DNA from: Vibrio ziniensis
GTDB taxonomy: Bacteria > Pseudomonadota > Gammaproteobacteria > Enterobacterales > Vibrionaceae
Direction: 5' to 3'
Assembly: GCF_011064285.1 (NCBI RefSeq)
Contig: NZ_CP049331.1
Span: 2,294,001-2,358,000, forward strand
DNA: 64,000 nucleotides
Shown: piece after piece, positions 27,771 to 36,738 of the stretch
Layout: each line of letters opens with the position of its first letter
How positions within the stretch are numbered: the stretch's first letter is position 1
Position numbers and translations under genes: made by a program
Notes under the pieces: generated by a model
Database searches by the model: none
What the model was told of the DNA's origin: nothing
What the model saw: only the letters and a program-made list of their open reading frames with translations

Positions 27771-27785
27771 GCAATTTATGTGCCA
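27771..27785 (-). promoter_or_regulatory. Sigma-54 promoter of fliEFGHIJ
   Basis: A perfect consensus TGGCAC-N5-TTGC on the minus strand lies between the flrC stop and the fliE start. The GG and GC are ten bases apart. The predicted start of transcription is near 27759. By analogy with V. cholerae this is a class III promoter activated by phosphorylated FlrC. Confidence 0.9.
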
Positions 27786-27803
27786 CTCTGAATTGCGGCT
27801 AAC

Positions 27804-29213
27804 TTAGCCCGGAATGTCCATACCTGCATCACGCATTTTTGCTAACTTATAGCGCAATGTACGTGGGCTAATCCCCAGCTTTTCAGCCATCTCTTTACGA
27901 CGGCCATTGCACTCGATCAGCGTCTCCATAATGATGGCAAATTCTTGATCGCGTAGCTCTCCCCCCAGACCTGCACTGCTACTCGCAATTTTAGCTACAT
28001 CCACCTGAGCAACAGGTTTGATTTCAGGGGTTGCGATAGTTTCACCACCTTCAACCAACTTCTGCAAGCTAGAGGCATCTTGCCAATCTAGGCCTTCAAG
28101 CAAGATATGCTCTTGGTCGATATGACCGTGTTCGCTAAGAATTAGAGCTCGTTGCACAACGTTATCCAATTCACGCACATTACCCGGCCAAGAATAGGAA
28201 CTTAACTTGGCAACTGCTGATGCAGAGAATTTAGGTACAGGCATACCCAATTTCTTACAGTTACGTTCTACTAAGTGATTCGCTAACGGTTCAATATCTG
28301 CCTTACGATCTTTCAAAGCAGGCCATGAAATTGGGAAAACATTTAAACGGTAGTACAAGTCTTCGCGGAAATTACCTTCTTGTACATATTGCTTCAAATC
28401 TCGGTTACTTGTCGCGAGTACACGAACGTCTAGTTTGATTGGCTTGCGACTGCCTAATCGTTCTACTTCACGCTCTTGGAGAACGCGTAGTAACTTAGCC
28501 TGAAGGTTTAAATCCATCTCACTGATTTCATCAAGCAAGATAGTACCGCCTTGGGCTTGTTCAAATTTCCCCGGACACGCCTGCACCGCCCCAGTAAACG
28601 CACCTTTCTCATAACCGAAAAGCGTCGCTTCAAGCATGTTGTCTGGAATTGCAGCGCAGTTGATAGCGATAAAAGGGCCATCTTTGCGTAGAGAAGCATT
28701 ATGAATGTAACGAGACATGACTTCTTTACCCGAGCCGCTTGGGCCTAATACCATCACGTTAGCATCAGTTTTCGCAACTTTGTCAGCCAAAGCCAGCAGT
28801 TTAAGACTTTTCTCGTCAGCTACGACTGCGTCACCATTATCGTCCGATTTTACCGGTGCATACCGGCTAACCATGTTAAGCAGAACTTCAGGCGCGAATG
28901 GTTTAGCCATATAGTCAATCGCACCGTCTTTCATTGCAGAAACGGCATCTTCGATATTGGCGTATGCTGTCATTAGCAACACCGGTAGATTTGGCCAGTG
29001 TTGTTTTATATTGCGTAACAGAGCAAGCCCGCCCATACCGCCCATTTGAACGTCTGAAACCACAATATCCACAGAATTGTTTTTGAGTTTCACCAAAGCA
29101 TCTTCAGCGCTATCTGCTTCTAACCACTCATACCCGGCTAGCGCTAAGGTGTCTACTAAGGCTTCGCGTAGGCCTTCATCATCTTCAACGATTAAGACTT
29201 TGCTTTGTGCCAT
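27804..29213 (-). CDS. flrC: Sigma-54-dependent flagellar response regulator FlrC
   Basis: The protein has 469 residues from the third of three adjacent ATGs at 29213 ([14 protein letters not shown]). That start places GGAGA at good spacing and the phosphoacceptor at D54 (VVSDVQM), as reported for V. cholerae. The receiver domain spans 1-115. The AAA+ domain has Walker A GPSGSGKE and the sigma-54-contact loop GAFTGA, and a Fis-type HTH lies at the C-terminus ([23 protein letters not shown]). It activates class III basal body and hook genes. It lies 2 bases after flrB. Confidence 0.96.
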   Translation of the reverse strand: MAQSKVLIVEDDEGLREALVDTLALAGYEWLEADSAEDALVKLKNNSVDIVVSDVQMGGMGGLALLRNIKQHWPNLPVLLMTAYANIEDAVSAMKDGAIDYMAKPFAPEVLLNMVSRYAPVKSDDNGDAVVADEKSLKLLALADKVAKTDANVMVLGPSGSGKEVMSRYIHNASLRKDGPFIAINCAAIPDNMLEATLFGYEKGAFTGAVQACPGKFEQAQGGTILLDEISEMDLNLQAKLLRVLQEREVERLGSRKPIKLDVRVLATSNRDLKQYVQEGNFREDLYYRLNVFPISWPALKDRKADIEPLANHLVERNCKKLGMPVPKFSASAVAKLSSYSWPGNVRELDNVVQRALILSEHGHIDQEHILLEGLDWQDASSLQKLVEGGETIATPEIKPVAQVDVAKIASSSAGLGGELRDQEFAIIMETLIECNGRRKEMAEKLGISPRTLRYKLAKMRDAGMDIPG

Positions 29214-29215
29214 CA

Positions 29216-30268
29216 TCATTCTCCAGTTTCTGTGTAATTGGAATCCGTTTGATTTTGTAAAGGAATACATACGGTGAAACAGGCACCGTCTCCCTCTTCA
29301 GAAATCAGTTCTAATCGTCCGTCATGTGCTCGACAGACCATTTGTACTACCGCAAGCCCCAACCCCGTTCCCTGAGAACGAGTCGTAAAGAAAGGTTCCA
29401 TAATCTTACTTTGCAGCTCTAAAGGAACACCAGGGCCATTATCTTGAACGGATATTTTCAGCTCTCCATTCACTGGTCGGAAGAAGACATCGATTTGTGC
29501 TTCTTTGCCAGCAATCTGAATCGCATTCATCACTAAATTGCTTAAAGCTGAGGCTATAGCGTTCGCATTGCCCAGTAACATTGTCTCTTGCTCTTCTACT
29601 TCGAGACAAAAATCAATTTGATTATTTTTCAGCGCTGTCTCGACCATTGGAGAAAATTCTCCAACCAGTTCAGCAATTGAAAATGGTTTGACTACTTTGT
29701 TGTCGCCGCCTTTAGCAAACAGCAACATATCATTGACCTGCTTTTCCAAATCGTACAAACGATCCATCAATTTACTTTGAAAGCGTTCGCGTGTTGTCGT
29801 CGGCAAATTAGGCGCACCCAGATTAGAAGCATAGAGCATAGCACTGGACAGTGGTGTTCTCACCTGATGAGCAAGCGAAGCAACCATTCGACCTAACGAC
29901 GACAATCGTTGTAAATCGCTGACACGAGCCTGCAGTAAGCGCGTCTCGGTTAAATCAGTAATCAAAATTAACTGACCTGTATTAGAAGCGGAAATGGCCA
30001 AACGCACCTTACGGCCATTACGCAATGAGATTTCGTGACCGTCATCTTCACGCGGAGCAAAGGCAATTTGGATAATCGCGTACCAACGCTCACCTAATAA
30101 CGGGACACCCAAAATTCGCTGTGCTTCGGGATTGGCTTCACGCACAACTCCTTGGGTATCAAGCAAAATCACACCAGCAGGCATGACATCAAGAACCTGT
30201 TTATAGCGTTCTACTTGGTCTTCTAATGAATCTAAATGTGAATGCTGCTCTTGCACTTGATCTACCAT
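29216..30268 (-). CDS. flrB: Flagellar sensor histidine kinase FlrB
   Basis: The protein has 350 residues from the ATG at 30268. The open frame extends to a TTG at 30289, but the predicted sigma-54 transcript starts near 30297, which leaves too short a leader for that codon. A PAS domain lies at about residues 22-105 (ILLDTQGVVREANPEAQRIL). The HisKA helix has phospho-acceptor H134 in SLAHQVRTPLSSAMLYASNL, and the ATPase has DNGPGVP and GTGLGLAVVQ. No transmembrane segment is seen, so it is cytosolic. It phosphorylates FlrC. Confidence 0.94.
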   Translation of the reverse strand: MVDQVQEQHSHLDSLEDQVERYKQVLDVMPAGVILLDTQGVVREANPEAQRILGVPLLGERWYAIIQIAFAPREDDGHEISLRNGRKVRLAISASNTGQLILITDLTETRLLQARVSDLQRLSSLGRMVASLAHQVRTPLSSAMLYASNLGAPNLPTTTRERFQSKLMDRLYDLEKQVNDMLLFAKGGDNKVVKPFSIAELVGEFSPMVETALKNNQIDFCLEVEEQETMLLGNANAIASALSNLVMNAIQIAGKEAQIDVFFRPVNGELKISVQDNGPGVPLELQSKIMEPFFTTRSQGTGLGLAVVQMVCRAHDGRLELISEEGDGACFTVCIPLQNQTDSNYTETGE

Positions 30269-30295
30269 CGTCGATAATCTGCCTTCCAATACAAC

Positions 30296-30330
30296 AATAG
30301 CCTGTCACGCAAAATGCATGCCAGGCTATT
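30296..30330 (-). promoter_or_regulatory. Sigma-54 promoter of flrBC enclosed in an inverted repeat
   Basis: The minus strand has TGGCAT-N5-TTGC at 30309-30323 (GG-N10-GC), 41-55 bases upstream of flrB. The core is flanked by the 9-base inverted repeat AATAGCCTG (30296-30304) / CAGGCTATT (30322-30330). This is the expected FlrA-dependent class II promoter. The surrounding dyad could be a binding site or a hairpin from read-through of flrA. Confidence 0.75.
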
Positions 30331-30388
30331 TTATATATATTTCAATAATTTAACACAACGACAATAAATTGACTCACATATATTATGG

Positions 30389-31855
30389 CTATTTAGCGTT
30401 CATATTGTACTTACGCATCTTCTCAACCAAGGTGGTGCGACGCATACCAAGCATATCTGCTGCTCTTGCAACAACGCCTCCTTGAGCTTCCAACGCTTGG
30501 TTAATTAGGCTAACTTCTAAATCAGCCAAAAGCTCTTTAAGGTTAACACCTTCAGGTGGTAATGCTTGTGGTACATCAACATCAGAAAAGCTGTCTGAAT
30601 CATCTAAACTGAAATCTTCTGAGAAGATGCTATCTAGCGCGTCGCGTTCCTGGTCTTCTACCGAGCTGAATCGACTAGGCTCTGGTTGAAATTCTGGAAT
30701 ATCACTGTAACGGTATTTCGTGGGTAGATGGTTTACATCAACCAGACTGTTTGGATACAGAATTACCATCCGCTCAACTAAGTTCGCCAACTCACGAACG
30801 TTACCCGGCCAATCGTGCTCCATCAGAGAGTTAATCGCTCTTGGTGTATAGCAGATAGGCTGAGCACCTTCAGCTTCCATACGAGTCATTAATTCACGTA
30901 GTAACAGCGGGATATCTTCTTTGCGCTCTTTAAGCGAAGGCATTTCAATTGGGAACACATTCAGGCGATAGTACAAGTCTTCACGAAAGCGTTGCTCATC
31001 GATCATGCTTTCCAAATTACGGTGTGTTGCGGCAATAATGCGTACGTTAGCCTTAATTGTGGTGTTACCACCTACTCGTTCAAAGCAGCGTTCTTGCAGT
31101 ACACGCAGTAATTTGACTTGCATTGTCATCGGCATATCACCGATTTCATCGAGGAAAAGCGTACCACCCTCGGCCAGTTCAAAACGTCCTTTACGAGCAG
31201 TAATCGCTCCAGTAAATGCGCCTTTCTCGTGACCGAACAGTTCACTCTCCAATAAGTCCGCTGGAATTGCCCCACAGTTAATAGGCACAAACGGACCACC
31301 TCGACGTGGTGAATGGTAATGGATGTTTCTTGCCACAACCTCTTTACCAGTACCAGATTCACCTAAGATCAATACATTCGCTTCTGTTCCAGAAACTTGT
31401 TCAATCAGATGGCGAACATCTTGAATACCGTGACTCTGCCCGACCAAACTGCGAAATAGTGTATTTTTACGGTCTGATGCAACAACATTTATGCCTTGAC
31501 GCCCCAAAAATGCTTTGCAGTGGCGTAGAGCCTCACTCAATTGTTGATAATTGAGCGGAAACTCTAACTCACCAACAAATTGAGAAAATTCGTCCAAAGA
31601 GTATGGCTGCTTATCAGCCATTAAAAGAGGAATATGATTTGCGTTAGTCAGTGCTGAGGATAATGATTCTGATAGTTTTTGATCTTTCAACGATCCGAGA
31701 ATGCACCCCGTCCACGTTGCCGACCAATTCACTTGATCAGCCTGCGAAGACTCAATTACCTCACACTGTTCTCCCACAAATTCTAATATGATACTGAGAT
31801 TAAGACGAATAGACGGATCATCTTCAATCACAAGCAATTTTGCTAAACCTTGCAT
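30389..31855 (-). CDS. flrA: Master flagellar regulator FlrA (sigma-54 activator)
   Basis: The 488-residue protein sits at the top of the Vibrio flagellar hierarchy. The N-terminal FleQ-like receiver (residues 1-118) lacks the phosphorylatable aspartate (CILGSLKD). The AAA+ domain starts near residue 132, with Walker A GESGTGKE (165-172) and GAFTGA. R135 and R176, the arginines reported to bind c-di-GMP in V. cholerae FlrA, are both present. A Fis HTH lies at the C-terminus ([20 protein letters not shown]). It has its own upstream region after the fliS terminator, and high c-di-GMP would shut it off. Confidence 0.96.
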   Translation of the reverse strand: MQGLAKLLVIEDDPSIRLNLSIILEFVGEQCEVIESSQADQVNWSATWTGCILGSLKDQKLSESLSSALTNANHIPLLMADKQPYSLDEFSQFVGELEFPLNYQQLSEALRHCKAFLGRQGINVVASDRKNTLFRSLVGQSHGIQDVRHLIEQVSGTEANVLILGESGTGKEVVARNIHYHSPRRGGPFVPINCGAIPADLLESELFGHEKGAFTGAITARKGRFELAEGGTLFLDEIGDMPMTMQVKLLRVLQERCFERVGGNTTIKANVRIIAATHRNLESMIDEQRFREDLYYRLNVFPIEMPSLKERKEDIPLLLRELMTRMEAEGAQPICYTPRAINSLMEHDWPGNVRELANLVERMVILYPNSLVDVNHLPTKYRYSDIPEFQPEPSRFSSVEDQERDALDSIFSEDFSLDDSDSFSDVDVPQALPPEGVNLKELLADLEVSLINQALEAQGGVVARAADMLGMRRTTLVEKMRKYNMNAK

Positions 31856-31980
31856 AGGTGAGAATATTTGCCTTCAATCTGGAAAGTTGGATGTATTTGC
31901 ACAATGACAATCGATGCTTGGCTGAATTAGTCTTTTAAGTTGCACTCACTATACGATAGTCAATTTGTGAAAATCAGCAA

Positions 31981-32010
31981 TAAAAAAAGCCATTAGGCTA
32001 TCTAATGGCT
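31981..32010 (-). terminator. Intrinsic terminator of the flaG-fliD-flaI-fliS unit
   Basis: The stem AGCCATTAG / CTAATGGCT with a 5-base loop is followed on the minus strand by TTTTTTTA. It lies between the fliS stop and flrA and separates the filament-cap genes from the regulators. Confidence 0.92.
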
Positions 32011-32088
32011 TCTATTCTATGTGATAAAAAAAATAAGGCAACCAAGCAATTAGCAGGAATGAACTTGGTTAAAACTTTCAGCGATAAC

Positions 32089-32499
32089 TTACATACCCAC
32101 ATCATTCGATGTCAAATTATGATATTCCGCTGGAATTTGATCCCAAGCAGATTTGATTTCACGAATAATATCGATAACATCATCGACAATTTGTGGATCG
32201 TTTTGGTGGTTTGCCGCTGCAATCTGCGTGATCATAAATTCATATAGCTGATCTAGATTCTGTGCAATTTCGCCACCATCATCCATAGACAAACAGCTGC
32301 GCAAGCTGATTATGATGTCCAATGCTTTACCAAAGCGTTCACCCTTCACCGGAATATTGCCCTGTAGCATCGCTGCTTTGGCTTGAATTAAGCGTTCAAT
32401 AGCACCAGCCATTAACATCTGTACAATCTTATGCGGTGAGGCAGCGCTTAGTTGGCTATCCACCGATACTTTTTTGTACGCCTGCAAAGAACCACGCAT
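32089..32499 (-). CDS. fliS: Flagellin export chaperone FliS
   Basis: The 136-residue helical protein begins MRGSLQAYKKVSVDSQLSAASPHKIVQMLMAGAIERLIQAKAAM, the FliS signature. It binds newly made flagellins and prevents their cytoplasmic polymerisation. It is the last gene of the unit, 11 bases after flaI, and is followed by a strong terminator. It is called flaJ in some Vibrio literature. Confidence 0.95.
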   Translation of the reverse strand: MRGSLQAYKKVSVDSQLSAASPHKIVQMLMAGAIERLIQAKAAMLQGNIPVKGERFGKALDIIISLRSCLSMDDGGEIAQNLDQLYEFMITQIAAANHQNDPQIVDDVIDIIREIKSAWDQIPAEYHNLTSNDVGM

Positions 32500-32510
32500 A
32501 ATATTCCTCT

Positions 32511-32819
32511 TTATAAAAACTTTTTGTATTGCTGAACTGATTTATTACCGTGGCGGAACTTTTGTAAGTCTTTACCAATTAACACGGTTTTTGACTGCAT
32601 CAACTCAACAAGTTGTTGTGTATCTCGAATTGCATCTCGCCAACGTTGGGATTTGCCGAATGCCGGGTTTTCTGACACTAAAGTCAATAACACCTGCAAT
32701 AACTGTTCCCTTATATCGACAAGTTGAATAATTTCATCAACATTTATATCGACATCAGCCAATAAAACTTTAATCCGATTATCAACATCGCCTAATTCTT
32801 TCAGCTGCTCATCCATCAT
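32511..32819 (-). CDS. flaI: FlaI, FliT-like small flagellar protein
   Basis: The 102-residue helical, charged protein lies between fliD and fliS, where FliT-type chaperones are found (MMDEQLKELGDVDNRIKVLLADVDINVDEIIQLVDIREQLLQVLL). Sequence similarity to enteric FliT is weak, so the chaperone role for FliD is inferred from position and helical character. It lies 11 bases from both neighbours. The name follows Vibrio usage. Confidence 0.8.
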   Translation of the reverse strand: MMDEQLKELGDVDNRIKVLLADVDINVDEIIQLVDIREQLLQVLLTLVSENPAFGKSQRWRDAIRDTQQLVELMQSKTVLIGKDLQKFRHGNKSVQQYKKFL

Positions 32820-32830
32820 ATTAGCCTAGC

Positions 32831-34825
32831 TTAGCCTAGCGCGTTCATCATACCAGCTAACTGAGATTGCATTTTGCCCGTCGCATCCTGCATGGCCGAG
32901 AACTTATCGAAAGTCCGCTTTTCTAAACTGTCCATACGACGGTCAAGCGCGGCTTGGTCATCGTTAAGACGGTAGTTTTGCTCAGTGAGTGTTTTTTCAC
33001 GATTACGAATAACACCTGTTACACCGGTCATACCCTGAATGGCATCTTCGACTTTTTTCGCAAAGCCCTGATTACCACCAAAAAAATCGCCCAGCTTGGT
33101 GAAGTTGTTATTTAATTGACGATCAAGCATATCATAATTGATTTCCATCGTCCCTTGACGCGTGGTGGTTATACCAAACTCAGTCAAACTCTGAAGGTTC
33201 TCAGGTGCTTGTTCAATTTTAGAGGAGAAGACCGATTTTAGACGAGAATCTGCACTGCGCACTACGCTATCGCCCGCAAGAGGTCCTGCTTGGCCTGTCC
33301 TAGGATCGACCCCCGAAAGCTCTTTCGACATTTTATAGAACTGGTTGTAAGCATTAACAAATTGTTCAATATCTTGTCGAACACTATTACGATCATATTC
33401 GATATCAATTTCGGTGGCTTGCTGATTTCGCGCAGTCTTACCTTTTAGTGTTAAATCGACACCTTCAATCGCATTTTCAATAACGTTGTTTTTACTCGAA
33501 AGCTTTGCGACACCGTCAAGTAAAACCAGAGAATCTTGCGCGGATTGAACTTCTGTCATCCCACTATATGCATCAAACGATTCTTGAGCTGCTTTAAGCT
33601 GCTCATTAACAGTCTCAACTTTTTCAAGTAATTCACGTTCTTCTGGACTCAGCTTAGAACGAGCAACCTCTTTGGCTTCGTCCGGCGTCATATCACCGTT
33701 TTGAACAGCTTTACGAATATCAGCTTTCTCTTGTGCCAATTTGTGTTCAAGTTGTTCTTGCGCTTCTTTTGGTGTGACGTACGAATCCACAAGCGTTCCA
33801 GATGCGGTATTTGACCATCCAGGAACATCTTTTGACTTCTCTATCGCTTTAGCATCAAGCTCCGGTTCTGGCTCATAATAAGAGTCGAGCAAAGTACCTG
33901 ATGCGGTTTCTGTCCAGCCCGGGATACGATCTTCTGGTTTTAAGTATTTAGTGGCTTCTACCCCTGCGTTCGCTGCCGCTTTAACCGCAGAATCAGAAAG
34001 TTCAGTAGTATCGTTATCGTCAACAGCTTCGTTGCTATCTTGTGCCACTTGTTGTACTTGAGCTGCAACAGATTGATCAATTTCTCGCGCTGCATTACCG
34101 ATTTTTTCTGCCACTTTAGCGGCAATTTTTTGCTGCTCAGATGTAAGAGGGGCAATGAGTTGCTGCGCAGAAGCACGCGCTTTTTCAAGATCTTTTACGC
34201 GGTCTTCTAATGTTTTGTATTCAAGAGATTTAAGAGGATCACCCGTTTGTGCTTGTGCAGAAATGGTAACTCGGTTTTCTTCACCAGAAGTATTAGACGC
34301 TACGATTAAACGGGGGCCATCGACGTCATTAATTACTGAAGCTCGTACACCAGGGTTACTCTTTTCACCATTAATGCCACGAACAATATCAATAAGTTTA
34401 GATTGAGGCTTAACTTCTACGTTGAAGCTTTTATTACCTAGCGAAATTTGCAGCTTACCAGGGCCAAATTTTGCGTCAGGTGATAGAACATTTGACGCAA
34501 TTTTATGGCTCTGGGCAAGCTGCAACACATCTACTGAGTATTTTCCAGCAATGGCATCAGTGGTTGCTGTTGCGACAACAGACTTTTCATCAGAAGTATC
34601 AACAGAACGAACTGCAAACGCCTTGTCTTGACGAAAACTTGCCATCAAGTTTTTCATCGTATCAAGCGACTCTCTGAGTCGGCCATAGGCACTAATACTG
34701 GTATCAATACCAACGCGCTCGTTATCAATTCGTTGCTGCTTTGGAACACGCTCTGAATTAACAATTTTGCTGACCATTGAATTTATATCAAAGCCAGTGT
34801 TCATTCCCATTGGGCCTAAACTCAT
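32831..34825 (-). CDS. fliD: Flagellar filament cap protein FliD
   Basis: The 664-residue capping protein is much longer than enteric FliD (about 470). The N-terminus SLGPMGMNTGFDINSMVSKIV and the C-terminal coiled coil (EKTLTEQNYRLNDDQAALDRRMDSLEKR) are typical. The extra length is a charged, Ala/Glu/Lys-rich helical insert at about residues 200-430. That insert contains two copies of PGWxxTASGTLxDSY (residues 302-316 and 335-349). It helps flagellin subunits fold at the filament tip. It lies 21 bases after flaG. Confidence 0.95.
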   Translation of the reverse strand: MSLGPMGMNTGFDINSMVSKIVNSERVPKQQRIDNERVGIDTSISAYGRLRESLDTMKNLMASFRQDKAFAVRSVDTSDEKSVVATATTDAIAGKYSVDVLQLAQSHKIASNVLSPDAKFGPGKLQISLGNKSFNVEVKPQSKLIDIVRGINGEKSNPGVRASVINDVDGPRLIVASNTSGEENRVTISAQAQTGDPLKSLEYKTLEDRVKDLEKARASAQQLIAPLTSEQQKIAAKVAEKIGNAAREIDQSVAAQVQQVAQDSNEAVDDNDTTELSDSAVKAAANAGVEATKYLKPEDRIPGWTETASGTLLDSYYEPEPELDAKAIEKSKDVPGWSNTASGTLVDSYVTPKEAQEQLEHKLAQEKADIRKAVQNGDMTPDEAKEVARSKLSPEERELLEKVETVNEQLKAAQESFDAYSGMTEVQSAQDSLVLLDGVAKLSSKNNVIENAIEGVDLTLKGKTARNQQATEIDIEYDRNSVRQDIEQFVNAYNQFYKMSKELSGVDPRTGQAGPLAGDSVVRSADSRLKSVFSSKIEQAPENLQSLTEFGITTTRQGTMEINYDMLDRQLNNNFTKLGDFFGGNQGFAKKVEDAIQGMTGVTGVIRNREKTLTEQNYRLNDDQAALDRRMDSLEKRTFDKFSAMQDATGKMQSQLAGMMNALG

Positions 34826-34846
34826 TCAACCACCTCAAAAATACAT

Positions 34847-35308
34847 TTACACCTTAGCCGACAATAAGCCCGATTTATGGTCCTGTTGTCGGGAAAGACG
34901 TCGTAATACTTCAAGCATTTCTTCTTCAGGAATTTGGCGGATAATGTCACCCGTTGAGGCTTCATACACCGTTACTACATCATGACCAGATTCTTCATCA
35001 ATTCGGAAGGCTAACCCTTTATTAATAGAATTAACAAATTCGCTAACCTGCTCAACCATTTTAGCTCGTCTTTCCTCATTCAGCTTATCTCGTTCTCTCG
35101 AACTCTCGATAGCTGCTTCAATAGACAGCTGCTTAGTTTTCTTCACTTGATTCGTAATATGCTCTGAGACTTTTTCAGAGCTTTCTATTGGTCGTTCTTC
35201 CCTTTTCGAAGTCGAAATGTTACTTACGCTTTCCTTTTCTGAAGCAAATTTGATGCCACTTTGTGAGCCGAAAGGCTGGACGTTCGATGTGTATAATGGT
35301 GTTTCCAT
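34847..35308 (-). CDS. flaG: FlaG family protein
   Basis: The 153-residue protein has a Ser/Glu-rich variable N-terminal half. The conserved FlaG domain lies in the last 75 residues (SEFVNSINKGLAFRIDEESGHDVVTVYEASTGDIIRQIPEEEMLEVLRRL). FlaG affects filament length. A strong RBS (GGGAG) precedes the ATG at 35308. The 74-bp gap after the preceding flagellin has only a weak hairpin and no recognisable sigma-28 or sigma-54 promoter, so co-transcription with that flagellin is likely. Confidence 0.92.
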   Translation of the reverse strand: METPLYTSNVQPFGSQSGIKFASEKESVSNISTSKREERPIESSEKVSEHITNQVKKTKQLSIEAAIESSRERDKLNEERRAKMVEQVSEFVNSINKGLAFRIDEESGHDVVTVYEASTGDIIRQIPEEEMLEVLRRLSRQQDHKSGLLSAKV

Positions 35309-35382
35309 AACAATCTCCCTTCCACCTTAGAGGTAGCTTATTCCTGATGGTACTACCTATAAAGCTCAAATAGCTTTATCTA

Positions 35383-36513
35383 TTAACCTAGTAAGCTAAG
35401 AGCTGCTGATGGTGACTGCTTCGCTTGTGCCAACACAGACGTACTCGCTTGCTGTAGTATTTGCGATTTCGTCATTGCTGTTGTTTCACGAGCGTAATCT
35501 GTATCTTTGATACGACTACGAGAAGCGTTTACGTTTTCGTTGATATTCTCTAAGTTACTAATAGCATGTCCGAAACGATTCTGGAATGCACCTAGTGAAG
35601 CTCGTTGACTATCTACAGCTTTTAGAGCACCGTCAATAACAGCAATGGCTTCTTGAGAACCACCAACAGTTGAAACATCAATATCTTTCACCGTTAGAGC
35701 TTGAGCTTGGCCGAAACCAATTTCAGAACCTAAATCACCACCGATTGTTACATCACCTGTGACTTTTTGCGTTGCAGCGAAAAGTTGTAGCTTACCACCT
35801 TCAGCCACAGAAGCTTTGATATCATCGCTTTGACCGTTGATGTAAGTCGCAACCTCTTCAAGGTCATCACCCGCTTTTGCTGAAATAGTCAGTTCACGAG
35901 CATCGCCTTGTTTATCGGTATAGCTTAACGTTAAATCTTTAGCGTCACCAACTTTCCAGTCAGCTGATTTCCCTTCTTGAGCACGATATGCTACGCCACC
36001 CATTTGCATGGTATCTGAGCGCATATTACTCATTTTTAACGAAACAGCTTCACCTGAGTCGGCGCCGATTTGGAATGATTTTTCACCAAAAGAGCCATTT
36101 AGTAGCTTATTACCACCAAAAGATGTTGATTCGGCAATACGATTGAGTTCGTCATTAAGTGCTGTCACCTCTTCTTGAATTGCCAAACGTTCAGAACGAG
36201 AGTTCGAACCGTTAGACGATTGCAATGATAGGTCACGCATACGTTGAAGGATATTGGTAGTCTCATTCATTGCACCTTCAGCTGTTTGTGCGATCGAGAT
36301 ACCGTCGTTTGCATTTCTTACAGCCATGTCTAAACCACGGCTTTGAGAACTTAAACGGTTTGTAATTTGTAGGCCAGCAGCATCATCTTTTGCGCTGTTG
36401 ATTCGGTAACCCGAAGACAAACGCTCCATTGATTTTTGCGTACCATCAGCAGCACTATTCAAATACCGTTGAGCAGTCATGCCCGCGACATTCGTATTTA
36501 CACTTATTGCCAT
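35383..36513 (-). CDS. Polar flagellin (first upstream of flaG, position of V. cholerae flaB)
   Basis: The 376-residue flagellin has conserved D0/D1 ends: [19 protein letters not shown] at the N-terminus and [20 protein letters not shown]...ALSLLG at the C-terminus. The centre (about residues 170-280) is a short Vibrio-type variable domain rather than a large surface domain. It is the most divergent at its N-terminus of the three here ([29 protein letters not shown]). A sigma-28 promoter lies about 80-107 bases upstream. It probably provides read-through transcription for flaG-fliD. Confidence 0.95.
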   Translation of the reverse strand: MAISVNTNVAGMTAQRYLNSAADGTQKSMERLSSGYRINSAKDDAAGLQITNRLSSQSRGLDMAVRNANDGISIAQTAEGAMNETTNILQRMRDLSLQSSNGSNSRSERLAIQEEVTALNDELNRIAESTSFGGNKLLNGSFGEKSFQIGADSGEAVSLKMSNMRSDTMQMGGVAYRAQEGKSADWKVGDAKDLTLSYTDKQGDARELTISAKAGDDLEEVATYINGQSDDIKASVAEGGKLQLFAATQKVTGDVTIGGDLGSEIGFGQAQALTVKDIDVSTVGGSQEAIAVIDGALKAVDSQRASLGAFQNRFGHAISNLENINENVNASRSRIKDTDYARETTAMTKSQILQQASTSVLAQAKQSPSAALSLLG

Positions 36514-36593
36514 ATTGATCTCCTTAGGCAGATTGTTGACGTGCCTTCGAGTCTCTCACCTCTCTCCGGCACACCTCATTTCTCTCGTATTCT

Positions 36594-36620
36594 GTAACGG
36601 CGGAGAATTAATAACCTTTA
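36594..36620 (-). promoter_or_regulatory. Sigma-28 (FliA) promoter of the first flagellin
   Basis: The minus strand reads TAAAGGTT-N11-GCCGTTAC, close to the FliA consensus TAAAGTTT-N11-GCCGATAA. It is 81-107 bases upstream of the ATG, leaving a long leader. Confidence 0.88.
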
Positions 36621-36692
36621 GAGAAAAAATATAGCTTTTTCGTAAAATGATTGGGCACATGAATATTTTACAATTAAATCAATAAATTAATT

Positions 36693-36724
36693 GCAAAAAA
36701 AATCCAGCCGAAGCTGGATTTTTT
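36693..36724 (-). terminator. Intrinsic terminator of the second flagellin
   Basis: A perfect 8-bp stem AATCCAGC / GCTGGATT with loop CGAA is followed on the minus strand by TTTTTTTTGC. It lies 18 bases past the flagellin stop. Confidence 0.95.
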
Positions 36725-36738
36725 CATCTGGAAGCGGA

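Noticed and set aside
29214..29270. Longer start of flrC beginning MYSFTKSNG
   Set aside because: It would overlap flrB extensively. The start at 29213 has a well-spaced GGAG and places the phosphorylated aspartate at D54.
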